Shown here: one piece after another, positions 1 to 8,965 of the stretch | Numbering within the stretch: the first letter of the stretch is position 1 | Layout: each line of letters begins with the position of its first letter | Source: Chryseobacterium taiwanense | GTDB taxonomy: Bacteria > Bacteroidota > Bacteroidia > Flavobacteriales > Weeksellaceae | Direction: 5' to 3' | Length of the DNA: 64,000 nucleotides | Assembly: GCF_000813825.1 (NCBI RefSeq) | Contig: NZ_JWTA01000018.1 | Location: 54,384 to 118,383 of the forward strand | Program-made: the position numbers and the translations under genes | The notes under the pieces: generated by a model | Databases searched by the model: none | Told to the model about the DNA's origin: nothing | What the model saw: the letters and a program-made list of their open reading frames with translations, nothing else

Positions 1-1045
1 CATATTTGCTATTAATAAGTGCATTATTATCAAATGTCGGGGTAAAATCTTTTTGAATGTATAATCCTAAACCACCATATCCAATTCCCAGTTTTCCTCC
101 TACGATAAAATTATTAACTCCTTTTGAGACGGTCTCTCTTTCAACAATTCTGTTTGAATATTCGGTAGAATATTTATTATAGATCACACTAGCAGCTCTT
201 ATTCCTCCATACAAACCAGCTACAACATAAAATTGCGTTTCTCTGTTATCAACATATTTAACATTTTCAAACTCTACATATTTAGGATTAAGAACCCATT
301 TCAATTCCAACGGAATCATAATATAAGTATTATTTAAACTCGTTTTTTTAAGTACACCTTTTGTAAAATCCTGTACAAAGAGGTTTTTGTCATCCTGAGA
401 AAAAACTTTCCCATATTTAGGAACGAAATAGTCTGCTCTAGTACCTATGCCAATACGATAAAATATAGGACTTTTAAAGCCTCCTAATTGATTTTCGTAT
501 TTAAAATTGAAACTTACTGAATTATAAACAGAATTCTTTACCTCAGAATCTTTACTATAAAATCTAAAGGGTTCGTTTTTAGTAGTAAGACTTGCTCCTA
601 CAAAACTTATCGAAAGCTTAAAAGAATGTAAATAATCTTTCGGAAGCAGTACTCTTTTACCTTTAAATTGAATTCTCCCTGTATAAGGTTCAAAAGACAA
701 ACTATATTTTCCTTCAGGATTTAGAACAATATTCTTCACCAGATCTTTAGTAGCATTATCTAATTCAAATCTTTCATTTTCTATTTTCTCATTAATAATC
801 TGCTCGTATTTCTCAGCGATTTCTGCTTTAAGTTTTTGTCTTTCTTCAATAGAAGCCACTTTATTCCCTTTAACTTTCTCAAGAGTCTCATCAAGTTCTA
901 CATTCATCTTCTGTTTTTCGGAAGTAATAATGCTATCTATTTTCTTTGTATAGTTTTGCATTTTAAAATCAATGTTTTTATCACTCTGCCCAAAAGCAAA
1001 AACAGAGATAAAAGTAGAGGCTAATAAAGTAATTTTTATTTTCAT
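1..1045 (-). CDS. Outer-membrane beta-barrel protein, partial at left edge
   Basis: The frame opens with ATG at 1043-1045 and runs off the left end of the window without a stop, so only about 348 N-terminal residues are visible. It starts with a signal peptide ending in FAFGQ, followed by a charged helical stretch (about residues 25-95, rich in Lys and Glu) and then alternating hydrophobic strands with many Tyr and Gly, as in outer-membrane barrels of Bacteroidetes. I recognise no specific family. It lies 75 bases downstream of an anti-sigma-like gene and an ECF sigma gene on the same strand, so it may belong to that regulon. The call is from composition and signal peptide only. Confidence 0.6.
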   Translation of the reverse strand, partial: MKIKITLLASTFISVFAFGQSDKNIDFKMQNYTKKIDSIITSEKQKMNVELDETLEKVKGNKVASIEERQKLKAEIAEKYEQIINEKIENERFELDNATKDLVKNIVLNPEGKYSLSFEPYTGRIQFKGKRVLLPKDYLHSFKLSISFVGASLTTKNEPFRFYSKDSEVKNSVYNSVSFNFKYENQLGGFKSPIFYRIGIGTRADYFVPKYGKVFSQDDKNLFVQDFTKGVLKKTSLNNTYIMIPLELKWVLNPKYVEFENVKYVDNRETQFYVVAGLYGGIRAASVIYNKYSTEYSNRIVERETVSKGVNNFIVGGKLGIGYGGLGLYIQKDFTPTFDNNALINSKY

Positions 1046-1120
1046 AGTAAGGTATTTTTAAGCATAATAATACTTCCTGTCTAATTTTAGCCAGTTTATA
1101 ATAATGTTTTGTTTGTTAAA

Positions 1121-1810
1121 TTATTTTATTTCAGTAGAATCTGAGAACACTTTAAAACCAAATATCTGTAAAGAATTTGGACGCTTGATTTTAATTTTTG
1201 ATACATCTAACACTCCAAATTGTTTATGGGTTTGAGTTTCATTTCTCGTTTTATCCAGCTCTCTCCCTAAAAGTAAATCATCAGCACTGATGTAAGATGT
1301 TTTCTTTCGGTTTGCAATTTGAGGTTTTACAGGAGCTATTTCCGGTTTTTCAGTCAAAACTGTAGGAAGTTCTTCTATGATATTTTCTTTCTCTGCGACT
1401 GCTACATTTTTAGACTGTTCTATTTTTTCAGGTAACTTCTCTGAAGAATTATTCGATTGAGCACTATTTTTATCTGATCTAGGATAAATTGAATTTTCTC
1501 TTGTATTTTCATTTAAAACTACAGGTTCATCTTGTTCTACTGCAGATTTCACAGTATTTTCTGATGTATTTTGAGTAATCTTTACCTTTTCGGATTGGGA
1601 TTTCTGATCAGCATTATAATACAAGAAAGTTCCTAAAGAAATTAGAAGAACAATCACTGCAGCATATTTCCACCCCTGAAAAGATGGTTTTAATACGATT
1701 CCAGGCTTTTCTTCCAACTTTCCCTCCAATCTATCCCAAAGATCAGAAGAGGGCTTTATTTCAAGCTCTTCGTAGCCGGATTTTAATTTATTGAGCGTAT
1801 TGTTTTTCAT
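1121..1810 (-). CDS. Membrane anti-sigma-factor-like protein
   Basis: This 229-residue protein has a cytoplasmic N-terminal segment of about 47 residues, one membrane helix at about 48-65 and a long polar, Ser/Glu/Lys-rich periplasmic part. That layout (short cytoplasmic anchor, one helix, outer domain) is typical of anti-sigma partners in Bacteroidetes. Its start overlaps the end of the upstream ECF sigma gene by 23 bases, which suggests translational coupling and supports the role. No FecR or zinc-anti-sigma motif (HxxxCxxC) is visible, so the role is inferred from position and topology. Confidence 0.55.
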   Translation of the reverse strand: MKNNTLNKLKSGYEELEIKPSSDLWDRLEGKLEEKPGIVLKPSFQGWKYAAVIVLLISLGTFLYYNADQKSQSEKVKITQNTSENTVKSAVEQDEPVVLNENTRENSIYPRSDKNSAQSNNSSEKLPEKIEQSKNVAVAEKENIIEELPTVLTEKPEIAPVKPQIANRKKTSYISADDLLLGRELDKTRNETQTHKQFGVLDVSKIKIKRPNSLQIFGFKVFSDSTEIK

Positions 1811-2330
1811 CTTTCTTTTGTTTTAAAAAATCTGCAATCCATTTCTTAGATTTACTCAACTGGCTTTTGCTAGTTCCCTCAGAAATATTAAGAATTTCTG
1901 CAATTTCGTGATGCTTTTTTTCTTCAAAAACGTACAGGTTGAAAATCAGTCTGTATCCGTCCGGCATTTTAGAAAAGATTTCATCCATATTGATTTCATC
2001 TACTTCTTCCCAGTCTTCATCAATCGTTCCCAATTCATTTATTTCAACATCTGTATACAGTATATTTTTACTTTTCCTGATGAAGTTTATCGAATTATTA
2101 ACTACAATTTTCCTCAGCCAAAACGGAAAACTTTTCCATTCTCTGCATTCATCAATCTTTGAAAAACAGATAAAAAAAGAATTCATTAAAATATCTTCCG
2201 CATCATGAAGGTTATTGACATAAGAATTTGAAATAGCCAGCATTTTTGCCGAAAACATGTCGTAAAGAGCTTTATGCCCTCTCCGATCCTGCTTTTTTGC
2301 CAGTTTGAAATTCTCTTCTAAATTCTTCAT
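1788..2330 (-). CDS. RNA polymerase sigma factor, ECF (sigma-70) family
   Basis: At 180 residues it has the usual ECF length. Region 2 is visible around residues 35-75, with the typical acidic DAED stretch and aromatic residues. Region 4 spans about 120-165, with a helix-turn-helix ending in the ISEGTSKSQLSKSK pattern found in ECF factors. It should direct core polymerase to a small regulon. The following gene overlaps it and looks like its anti-sigma partner; the barrel gene after that may be a target. An 18-base inverted repeat lies 13 bases upstream of the start. Confidence 0.9.
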   Translation of the reverse strand: MKNLEENFKLAKKQDRRGHKALYDMFSAKMLAISNSYVNNLHDAEDILMNSFFICFSKIDECREWKSFPFWLRKIVVNNSINFIRKSKNILYTDVEINELGTIDEDWEEVDEINMDEIFSKMPDGYRLIFNLYVFEEKKHHEIAEILNISEGTSKSQLSKSKKWIADFLKQKKDEKQYAQ

Positions 2331-2342
2331 GTATCTGTTTCT

Positions 2343-2360
2343 ATCTATAAGACAATAGAT
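2343..2360. promoter_or_regulatory. Inverted repeat upstream of the sigma gene
   Basis: ATCTAT and ATAGAT face each other across a 6-base spacer just before the ECF sigma start at 2330. It could be an operator or a small hairpin in the leader. No TAnnTTTG element was found close by. Weak evidence. Confidence 0.25.
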
Positions 2361-2384
2361 CTTTTAAATGGTTGCCTGTAAAAA

Positions 2385-2417
2385 CAAAAAAATTGCACTT
2401 TTTTGAGGAGTGCAATT
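2385..2417 (-). terminator. Rho-independent terminator after the MFS permease
   Basis: A perfect 9-base stem (2391-2399 with 2409-2417) and a 9-base loop are followed on the minus strand by a T-rich run. It ends the permease transcript and separates it from the sigma-factor operon. Confidence 0.75.
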
Positions 2418-2445
2418 TAATATATTAATTATCAATACTATAATC

Positions 2446-3828
2446 TTAATGCTTTACATCAGCAATCTCTTCTGGATTGTGCTTGTGTCTGAATAAGATT
2501 GCAAATAAAACTGCAAGTATTAAAGCATAAGCTGCGAAAGTAAGCCAAATATTCTGCCAGTCTTTTACCATGACAACTGATGATAAAGTTCCGTCCGGAT
2601 TCACAACAGAATTAAAGCTTTTTTTCAGAATTTCTAAAAAGGTAGGATTATCCGGTGTTGTTTCAAGATACGTTGATAAGGACGAAGCTGTAGTAAATTT
2701 ATGTGTAAAAAATTTATCTATCGCCCAACCTGCTGCATAACTTCCGAAAACTGCTCCAAAACCGTTGGTCATCATCATGAAAAGACCCTGAGCAGAAGAA
2801 CGAATCTTTTTATCAGTCGTCGTTTCTACGAAAAGTGACCCTGAAATATTGAAAAAATCAAAAGCCATTCCGTAAACCACACATGAAAGAATGATTAGTC
2901 CTAACCCAAATCCTTCCGGAATTCCGTAAGCGAAAAATCCAAATCTCAACACCCAAGCTAACATCGACATCAACATTACTTTTTTAATTCCGAACTTCTT
3001 CAAAAAGAAAGGAATTGCCAAGATAAATAACGTCTCAGAAACCTGAGAAATAGACATGATAATTGTAGATCTTTGTACTACAAAAGAATCTGCATATTTA
3101 GGAAAATGTTCAAATTCACTCAAGAAAACATCTCCATAAGCATTGGTCAACTGTAAAGCAGCTCCCAATAACATAGAAAATAAGAAGAATAATGCTGTTT
3201 TATAATCTTTAAACAATTTGAACGCATTAAGTCCTAATTGTTCTGATAATGGAGCATCTTTATCAATTAACTTTTGAGGAGGACATTTTGGTAATGTTAA
3301 AGCATAAATTCCTAAAATAATGGCAACACCTCCTGCAATATAAAACTGCCCTTCTGTAGCTTTATTTCCTGTAAGATTGGTAATCCACATTGCTACGATA
3401 AATCCAATAGTTCCCCAAACACGGATTGGCGGGAAATCTTTTACAACATCTAAAGAACTGTTCTTTAAAACTGTATAAGAAATGGAATTAGCTAAGGCAA
3501 TTGTCGGCATGTAGAAACACATCGCCACCAACATTACAGAAAAGAAGGAATTAGGATCTGCCGAATGTGGCAAAATGAAAAGTACAATCCCGTAAAGAAT
3601 ATGTAAAACCGAAAAAATTCTTTCTGCATTTACCCAACGATCGGCAATAATTCCGGTAATGGTCGGCATAAAAATGGAAGCAATCCCCATGGTTCCGAAA
3701 ACAGCACCAAACTGTGCTCCGTCCCAATGTTTTGTACCAAACCAAAAGTTAGCCATTGTAATCAGCCAAGCTCCCCAAACGAAGAACTGTAGAAAGCTGA
3801 GAATGGTTAGACGTAATTTTAAATTCAT
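2446..3828 (-). CDS. MFS transporter, nucleoside permease (NupG/XapB-like)
   Basis: The 460-residue protein is hydrophobic throughout, with about twelve membrane helices. Its N-terminus (LRLTILSFLQFFVWGAW) and the sequence around residues 135-150 (FPPIRVWGTIGFIVAMW) resemble nucleoside:proton symporters of the NupG family. It probably imports nucleosides across the inner membrane. It stands alone, ends at a clear terminator and starts 22 bases after the stop of the BFN gene. The exact substrate is inferred from family resemblance. Confidence 0.8.
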   Translation of the reverse strand: MNLKLRLTILSFLQFFVWGAWLITMANFWFGTKHWDGAQFGAVFGTMGIASIFMPTITGIIADRWVNAERIFSVLHILYGIVLFILPHSADPNSFFSVMLVAMCFYMPTIALANSISYTVLKNSSLDVVKDFPPIRVWGTIGFIVAMWITNLTGNKATEGQFYIAGGVAIILGIYALTLPKCPPQKLIDKDAPLSEQLGLNAFKLFKDYKTALFFLFSMLLGAALQLTNAYGDVFLSEFEHFPKYADSFVVQRSTIIMSISQVSETLFILAIPFFLKKFGIKKVMLMSMLAWVLRFGFFAYGIPEGFGLGLIILSCVVYGMAFDFFNISGSLFVETTTDKKIRSSAQGLFMMMTNGFGAVFGSYAAGWAIDKFFTHKFTTASSLSTYLETTPDNPTFLEILKKSFNSVVNPDGTLSSVVMVKDWQNIWLTFAAYALILAVLFAILFRHKHNPEEIADVKH

Positions 3829-3850
3829 AAGTCAGTATAAAATATCTCTT

Positions 3851-4450
3851 TTAATCAATCTTCTTTTTTCTCCTCTTAATTTCTTCCTGAATCTCCAAAG
3901 CGGTATCATAATCTTCTTCTTTTACCGCTTCTTCCAGTAATTTTTGAAGCTCTTCCATAGAAACAGATTTCAAATTATCTTCTGTAGAAACCGTTTCTGA
4001 AAACGATTGCTCTTCTTTCGCTACTTCTTCCAGTTCAAGAAGAATTCCTGCTTCATTCAGCACCTGCTGAGTCGTAAAAATAGGGGCATCAAATCTTACT
4101 GCCATTGCCACAGCATCAGAAGTTCTTGCATCAAGAATTAATTCTTCGTCTGTCGCTTTATTTTTAAAGTTAATATTGGAGAAGAAAACTCCGTCTACAA
4201 TCTGATAAATAATCACAGAGATCATTTCATAATTGGCAGAAACTATAAATTTTGTGAATAAATCATGCGTAAGAGGACGAGGTGGATGAATGTCTTTCTC
4301 CAGACCAAGAGAAATGGATTGTGCCTCGAAATTTCCTATAACAACAGGTAATTTTATATGTGTTTCTTCATGTTCCAATAACAATGCGTACGCTCCTGAT
4401 TGGGTCTGGCTGTACGATATTCCGCGAATAATTAGCTGTTTATAATCCAT
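3851..4450 (-). CDS. Bifunctional nuclease family protein (BFN/DUF151 plus UVR domain)
   Basis: Residues 1 to about 140 match the BFN (DUF151) fold, with the characteristic ARTSDAVAMAVR segment near 108-119. The C-terminal 35 residues (about 165-199) form a charged helix of UVR type (EEAVKEEDYDTALEIQEEI). BFN proteins have been reported to have nuclease activity, but the cellular role in flavobacteria is not settled. A -7 element lies only 5 bases before the ATG, which suggests a leaderless mRNA. The MFS permease follows after 22 bases and may be co-transcribed. Confidence 0.85.
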   Translation of the reverse strand: MDYKQLIIRGISYSQTQSGAYALLLEHEETHIKLPVVIGNFEAQSISLGLEKDIHPPRPLTHDLFTKFIVSANYEMISVIIYQIVDGVFFSNINFKNKATDEELILDARTSDAVAMAVRFDAPIFTTQQVLNEAGILLELEEVAKEEQSFSETVSTEDNLKSVSMEELQKLLEEAVKEEDYDTALEIQEEIKRRKKKID

Positions 4451-4455
4451 AACTA

Positions 4456-4463
4456 CAAATATA
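4456..4463 (-). promoter_or_regulatory. Promoter -7 element of the BFN gene
   Basis: TATATTTG on the minus strand fits TAnnTTTG. It ends 5 bases before the ATG at 4448-4450, so transcription would begin at or very near the start codon. Confidence 0.5.
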
Positions 4464-4500
4464 GACTAATTTTCCATAGTTTTTTTTACTTTTTAGACAA

Positions 4501-4531
4501 AAATAAAAGCCCGGAAGCCGAGCTTTTATTT
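4501..4531 (-). terminator. Terminator downstream of etfBA
   Basis: A 14-base stem with one mismatch (4501-4514 against 4518-4531), a 3-base loop and A/T-rich flanks. It is palindromic and could act both ways, but only the minus-strand etf operon reads into it. Confidence 0.65.
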
Positions 4532-4547
4532 GTATTTTGAAGGGTTG

Positions 4548-4606
4548 TAAATCGTGAATAATTCACTTCGCTAATTCAAATTATGAAGTGTAAAACTCAC
4601 TATTTA
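4548..4606. repeat. Imperfect inverted repeat, 'taaat-gtga' family
   Basis: The left arm (about 4548-4566) and right arm (about 4589-4606) are imperfect inverted copies. A similar element lies at 12172-12235. Both are intergenic, which suggests a dispersed palindromic repeat family. Confidence 0.4.
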
Positions 4607-4608
4607 TT

Positions 4609-5556
4609 TTATCCTTTTATTGCTTTAATTTTCTCTGTTAATGCAGGAATAATCTGGAAAGCATCACCTACTACACCGTAGTCAGCTGATTTGAAGAATG
4701 GAGCTTCTGCATCACTGTTGATTACTACGATTGTTTTAGAAGAGTTAACTCCAGCCAAGTGCTGAATAGCTCCAGAGATACCAACAGCAATGTAAAGATT
4801 TGGAGAAATTGCTTTACCAGTCTGTCCTACGTGTTCTGTGTGAGGTCTCCAACCAATGTCAGAAACCGGCTTAGAACAAGCTGTAGCAGCTCCTAAAACG
4901 TTTGCCAATTCTTCGATCATTCCCCAGTTTTCAGGACCTTTCAATCCTCTACCTGCAGAAACTACGATTTCAGCTTCTTTTAAGTCTAATTTTCCTGAGC
5001 TTTGCTCGTGAGAAATCACTTTAGTATCTTCATTAGCTACCGAAAGATTTTTCACTTCTTCTGAACCAGAAACGGCATTTTCTTTAACTCCAAAAGCGTT
5101 TTGAGAAACTGTAATAATTACTGCTGCTCCTTCAGCTTTTGCATGCATGAAACCTTTTCCTGAGAAAGATCTTCTTTTCACCTGAAACGGAGAAAGACTT
5201 TCCGGAGCTGCAATTGCATTAGTAATTAAAGAATGTCCGTTCATGATTGCCAACATTGGAGCGATAGAAGAAGCATCTGTTGTGTGAGGGAAAACGATAA
5301 TATTCCCGTTTGCTACTTCACTTACAGCCTGTGCATAAGCTTTAGCCGAAAAACTTTTCAGCCCTTCATCTTTGATGTTGATTACATTCGATGCTCCATA
5401 TTTGTATAATAAATCTGAAGAATCTGTTGGGTTTACAGAGATCGCTGTAACTGTTTCACCAGCCTGATCTGCGATAGCTTTAGCATAAGAAACTGCTTCA
5501 AAAGCTGCTTTTTTGTAAACTCCGTTTATATTTTCTGCGTATACGAATACTGCCAT
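4609..5556 (-). CDS. etfA: Electron transfer flavoprotein subunit alpha
   Basis: This 315-residue protein has the usual EtfA length. The C-terminal FAD-binding domain (about 195-310) carries the family signature: SAGRGLKGPENW, then CSKPVSDIGW, the HVGQTG loop and VGISGAIQH. Together with EtfB it carries electrons from acyl-CoA and other dehydrogenases to the quinone pool through ETF:quinone oxidoreductase, which is not in this window. etfB lies 42 bases upstream on the same strand and the pair ends at a terminator near 4501-4531. Confidence 0.95.
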   Translation of the reverse strand: MAVFVYAENINGVYKKAAFEAVSYAKAIADQAGETVTAISVNPTDSSDLLYKYGASNVINIKDEGLKSFSAKAYAQAVSEVANGNIIVFPHTTDASSIAPMLAIMNGHSLITNAIAAPESLSPFQVKRRSFSGKGFMHAKAEGAAVIITVSQNAFGVKENAVSGSEEVKNLSVANEDTKVISHEQSSGKLDLKEAEIVVSAGRGLKGPENWGMIEELANVLGAATACSKPVSDIGWRPHTEHVGQTGKAISPNLYIAVGISGAIQHLAGVNSSKTIVVINSDAEAPFFKSADYGVVGDAFQIIPALTEKIKAIKG

Positions 5557-5598
5557 TTTGTTTAAATTTAAAAATTAAAAGATTTAATGATTAAAAGA

Positions 5599-6345
5599 TT
5601 AGATCACTTTCGCTTCTTCGTGAAGTAATCTTACCAATTCATCCAAATTATCAGGAGAAACCAATTTTACAGCAGCTCTTGGCGGAACACTGTCATAAGA
5701 AACTCCCTGAACTTTCACTTCAGAAGAAGTCGGTTCAACCACCTGCAAAGGTTTTGTTCTTGCAGACATAATTCCTCTCATGTTTGGAATAATCAAATCT
5801 TTTTCATCTACTAATCCTTTCTGACCAGCAATTACAGCAGGTAATTTTACAGAAATAGTTTCTTTTCCGCCTTCAATTTCTCTTACAGCAGTAGCTTCGC
5901 TTCCATTTACATCAAGACCTACAGATGCATTTACGAAAGGCTGGTTTAATAATTGAGCAACCATTCCAGGAACGGAACCTCCGTTATAATCGATTGATTC
6001 TTTACCACAAAGGATTAAATCATACCCACCATTTTGAGCAACTGCAGCAATTTCTTTTGCTGTAGAATAGCTGTCTTTTGGATCTAAATTTACTCTTACC
6101 GCATCGTTTGCTCCGATTGCCAAAGCTTTTCTTACTACAGGTTCTGTAGCAGCATCACCTACGTTAATTACTGTTACAGTAGCTCCTTGAGATTCCTGAA
6201 GTTTAACCGCTTTTGTTAACGCAAATTCATCTAATGGATTAATTACCCACTGAATTCCGTTTTTGTCGAAAGCAGATTTATCTGCCGTGAAGTTAATTTT
6301 GGAAGTAGTATCCGGAACACTACTAATACAAACTAATATTTTCAT
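5599..6345 (-). CDS. etfB: Electron transfer flavoprotein subunit beta
   Basis: At 248 residues it has the expected EtfB size, beginning MKILVCISSVPDT as in the family and containing DLILCGKESIDYNGGSVPG, the AMP/FAD-contact region near residues 112-130, and the VDEKDLIIPNMRGIMSA stretch near 180-195. It is the first gene of the etfBA operon. An 18-base perfect palindrome lies about 100 bases upstream and could be an operator. Confidence 0.95.
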   Translation of the reverse strand: MKILVCISSVPDTTSKINFTADKSAFDKNGIQWVINPLDEFALTKAVKLQESQGATVTVINVGDAATEPVVRKALAIGANDAVRVNLDPKDSYSTAKEIAAVAQNGGYDLILCGKESIDYNGGSVPGMVAQLLNQPFVNASVGLDVNGSEATAVREIEGGKETISVKLPAVIAGQKGLVDEKDLIIPNMRGIMSARTKPLQVVEPTSSEVKVQGVSYDSVPPRAAVKLVSPDNLDELVRLLHEEAKVI

Positions 6346-6443
6346 GTGTACTATTTTATTGTTTCTCTTTTTGTATAAAAAATTAGGGAATTTTATACCG
6401 AGATTTTGTTTGAATTAATTTTTGCTAATATAAATAAAATATA

Positions 6444-6461
6444 TATTATGCATGCATAATA
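6444..6461. promoter_or_regulatory. 18-base perfect palindrome upstream of etfB
   Basis: TATTATGCATGCATAATA is perfectly self-complementary. It lies between the end of the SDR gene and etfB. There is no T-run typical of a terminator, so a dimeric-repressor operator is the better guess, but no regulator is identified. Confidence 0.35.
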
Positions 6462-6495
6462 CTTATTATTTTACTATTCAGCGCATTAGATGTAC

Positions 6496-7203
6496 TTATT
6501 TACCTGGCTGAGAAGCCCTAAACTCAATCTTACTAGGCAAAACTCTCGGATTCATTTTCAAAATATCCAAAACCAAATTCCCCATATCTTCCGGCTGAAT
6601 CTTCCAAGCATCTTTTTCTGAAGGAATGTTTCCGTTAAAATGAGTTGCTACAGATCCGGGCATAATCACCGTAGATTTAATATTATATTTTCTTAAATCA
6701 ATCATTGCAGCCTGTGTAAATCCTACCACACCAAATTTTGAGGCATTATAGCCCGTTCCATTCTCAAAGAAATTGGCTCCTGCCAAGCTTGAAATGGTAA
6801 TATAGTATCCTTCTGACTTTTTCAACTCTTCCACAGAAGCTTTTAACGTATAGAAAACACCTGTTAAATTCGTTTCAATCATATTATTCCATTCCTCAGC
6901 AGAAAGTTCATCTACGGGTTTAAAAATCCCTAAACCAGCATTTGCAATCACGAAATCCAATCTTCCGAATTTTTCTTTGATAGAGTTTACGGCTTCATTT
7001 TCACTTTCAAGACTTCTTACATCGGAAACGATTCCTAAAACATTCTGAGAATATTGCTTTAAATCGTGCTCAGCTTTTTCCACATCATCCCTTTTTCTTC
7101 CTGAAAATGCCACCGAAACACCATTTTCAAGTAAAATCTTAGCAATCCCGAAACCTATTCCTTTTGTTCCCCCTGTTATATAAGCTACTTTATTTTCTAT
7201 CAT
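6496..7203 (-). CDS. SDR-family oxidoreductase
   Basis: A 235-residue short-chain dehydrogenase/reductase. The NAD(P)-binding motif TGGTKGIG is at residues 10-17, NAG near 88-90, the catalytic Ser in ISSLAG near 138 and the YNASK Tyr/Lys pair near 152-156. The basic Arg/Lys after strand beta-2 (SGRKR, about 35-39) suggests NADPH preference. The substrate cannot be told from sequence. It is separated from the M20 dipeptidase by about 215 bases with a terminator. Confidence 0.88.
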   Translation of the reverse strand: MIENKVAYITGGTKGIGFGIAKILLENGVSVAFSGRKRDDVEKAEHDLKQYSQNVLGIVSDVRSLESENEAVNSIKEKFGRLDFVIANAGLGIFKPVDELSAEEWNNMIETNLTGVFYTLKASVEELKKSEGYYITISSLAGANFFENGTGYNASKFGVVGFTQAAMIDLRKYNIKSTVIMPGSVATHFNGNIPSEKDAWKIQPEDMGNLVLDILKMNPRVLPSKIEFRASQPGK

Positions 7204-7230
7204 ATTTTATAATTTTAAGTTCTTAAAAAT

Positions 7231-7258
7231 AACAAAAACGCCCCAAATGGAGCGCTTT
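7231..7258 (-). terminator. Terminator after the M20 dipeptidase
   Basis: A 10-base stem with two G-T pairs (7235-7244 with 7249-7258), loop AAAT, followed on the minus strand by a short T-run. It lies in the leader of the SDR gene and would end read-through from the dipeptidase. Confidence 0.5.
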
Positions 7259-7418
7259 AAATAGGTAAGATTTATCATCTTATTTTTTTATTTCTTGATA
7301 AATTTCTCAGTTGAAATTCCGTTTTCTGTTTAAATTCCTTAAAGCATAGGCTGTAAAATTATTCAGATACAATAATCGATCAAAGTAAATTAAATAAACA
7401 TTGATAAATCAAAAAAAA

Positions 7419-8798
7419 TTATTTCGAATAATTCTCAAAAAACAAAGGAATACTTTCAATTCCTTTATAGAAATTGAATAACCCGTAATGTTCATTTGGA
7501 GAGTGAATCGCGTCAGAATCTAATCCAAATCCCATTAAGACAGATTTAGCGCCTAAAACTTGCTCAAACATCGCTGTAATAGGAATACTTCCACCACCTC
7601 TGTATGGAAGAACTTCTTTTCCGAATGAAGATTCCATGGCTTGTTTTGCTGCTAAGAATTCTTTTGTATCAGTTGGTAATACGTAAGGCATACCTCCATG
7701 ATGCGGGGTAATCTTAACTTTCACGTTATCCGGAGCGATTTTTTCAAAATATTTTGTGAATTTTTCAGTAATCTCTTCAGGAGTCTGATACGGAACTAAA
7801 CGCATTGAAATTTTAGCCGAAGCTTTAGAAGGAATTACGGTTTTAGCTCCTTCTCCTGTATAACCACCCCAGATTCCATTACAGTCTAAAGTTGGGCGGA
7901 TAGAGGTTCTTTCAAGCGTTGTATAGCCTTTTTCACCTTCTACTCCATTTAATCCGATAGATTGTTTGAATTCTTCAGGATTGTCTTTCAATTTATTCAT
8001 ATCTGCTCTATCAGCTTCAGAAACCGTTTCTACATTATCATAGAATCCGTCAATAGTAATATGACCATCTTCATCGATTAATTTAGCAATCATTCTTGAA
8101 AGCACGTGAATAGGGTTTGGAACCGCTCCTCCGTAAAGTCCTGAATGTAAATCTCTGTTTGGCCCTTCAATTTCTACTTCTACATAGCTCAATCCTCTCA
8201 ATCCTGTTGTAACCGTTGGTTGTTCGTTGCTGTAAATATGAGTATCAGAAATTAAGATACAGTCGCAAGATAATTTCTCTTTATTTTCATTAACGAAATC
8301 CCCTAAGCTCACAGAACCTACTTCTTCCTCTCCTTCTAAAATAAATTTAACATTACAAGGAAGTGTATTGGTTTTCATCATTGCTTCAAACGCCTTCAAA
8401 TGCATGAAAAACTGACCTTTATCATCGGCAGAACCTCTTGCAAAAATAGCACCTTCCGGATGAAGTGGAGTTTTCTCGATATACGGTTCAAAAGGTGGTT
8501 TTGTCCATAATTCTAGTGGATCAGCTGGTTGAACATCATAATGTCCATACACCAAAACCGTTGGTAAATTTTCATTCAGGAATTTTTCACCAAAAACTAT
8601 AGGATATCCTTTCGTCTGGCAAACTTCTACATTATCTGCTCCTGCATTTTTAAGGTGTGTTGCCACTACATCTGCACATTTCAAAACGTCATCTTTATAC
8701 GCCGGATCTGCAGAAATAGAAGGAATTCTCAATAACTCAAATAATTCATCTACGAAACGTTGTTTATTTTCGTTGATGTAATTTAATGTCTCTTGCAT
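7419..8798 (-). CDS. Dipeptidase, M20 family metallopeptidase
   Basis: At 459 residues it has the usual length of M20 dipeptidases. Metal-binding motifs are visible: VYGHYDVQPAD (His and Asp ligands, about 82-92), then ARGSADDKGQ with the bridging Asp, EGEEEVGS with the catalytic Glu (about 154-161), and a C-terminal DAIHSPNE His ligand. The lid/dimerisation domain lies between. There is no signal peptide, so it acts on dipeptides in the cytoplasm. It is monocistronic and ends at a weak terminator. Confidence 0.92.
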   Translation of the reverse strand: MQETLNYINENKQRFVDELFELLRIPSISADPAYKDDVLKCADVVATHLKNAGADNVEVCQTKGYPIVFGEKFLNENLPTVLVYGHYDVQPADPLELWTKPPFEPYIEKTPLHPEGAIFARGSADDKGQFFMHLKAFEAMMKTNTLPCNVKFILEGEEEVGSVSLGDFVNENKEKLSCDCILISDTHIYSNEQPTVTTGLRGLSYVEVEIEGPNRDLHSGLYGGAVPNPIHVLSRMIAKLIDEDGHITIDGFYDNVETVSEADRADMNKLKDNPEEFKQSIGLNGVEGEKGYTTLERTSIRPTLDCNGIWGGYTGEGAKTVIPSKASAKISMRLVPYQTPEEITEKFTKYFEKIAPDNVKVKITPHHGGMPYVLPTDTKEFLAAKQAMESSFGKEVLPYRGGGSIPITAMFEQVLGAKSVLMGFGLDSDAIHSPNEHYGLFNFYKGIESIPLFFENYSK

Positions 8799-8913
8799 TG
8801 TAAAATAATATTTTGTTAAAAGTAAAAAATTTGCCCCGCAGCGACAAACAAAAACATATAATTTTCCTCATGTGCATTATACACTGAGAGTTAATTATTT
8901 ATCATTTTTAATT

Positions 8914-8946
8914 CACAAAAAATGTCCCACATTTCTGCGAGACATT
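8914..8946 (-). terminator. Terminator after the His-rich lipoprotein
   Basis: An 8-base stem (8921-8928 with 8939-8946, one G-T pair) is followed on the minus strand by a T-run. It ends 20 bases past the lipoprotein stop. Confidence 0.7.
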
Positions 8947-8965
8947 CTTTATATTGTACTACTAA

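Noticed and set aside
836..1024. Open frame on the plus strand inside the left-edge barrel gene
   Set aside because: It is antisense to a gene with signal peptide and barrel pattern, and has no domain or promoter.
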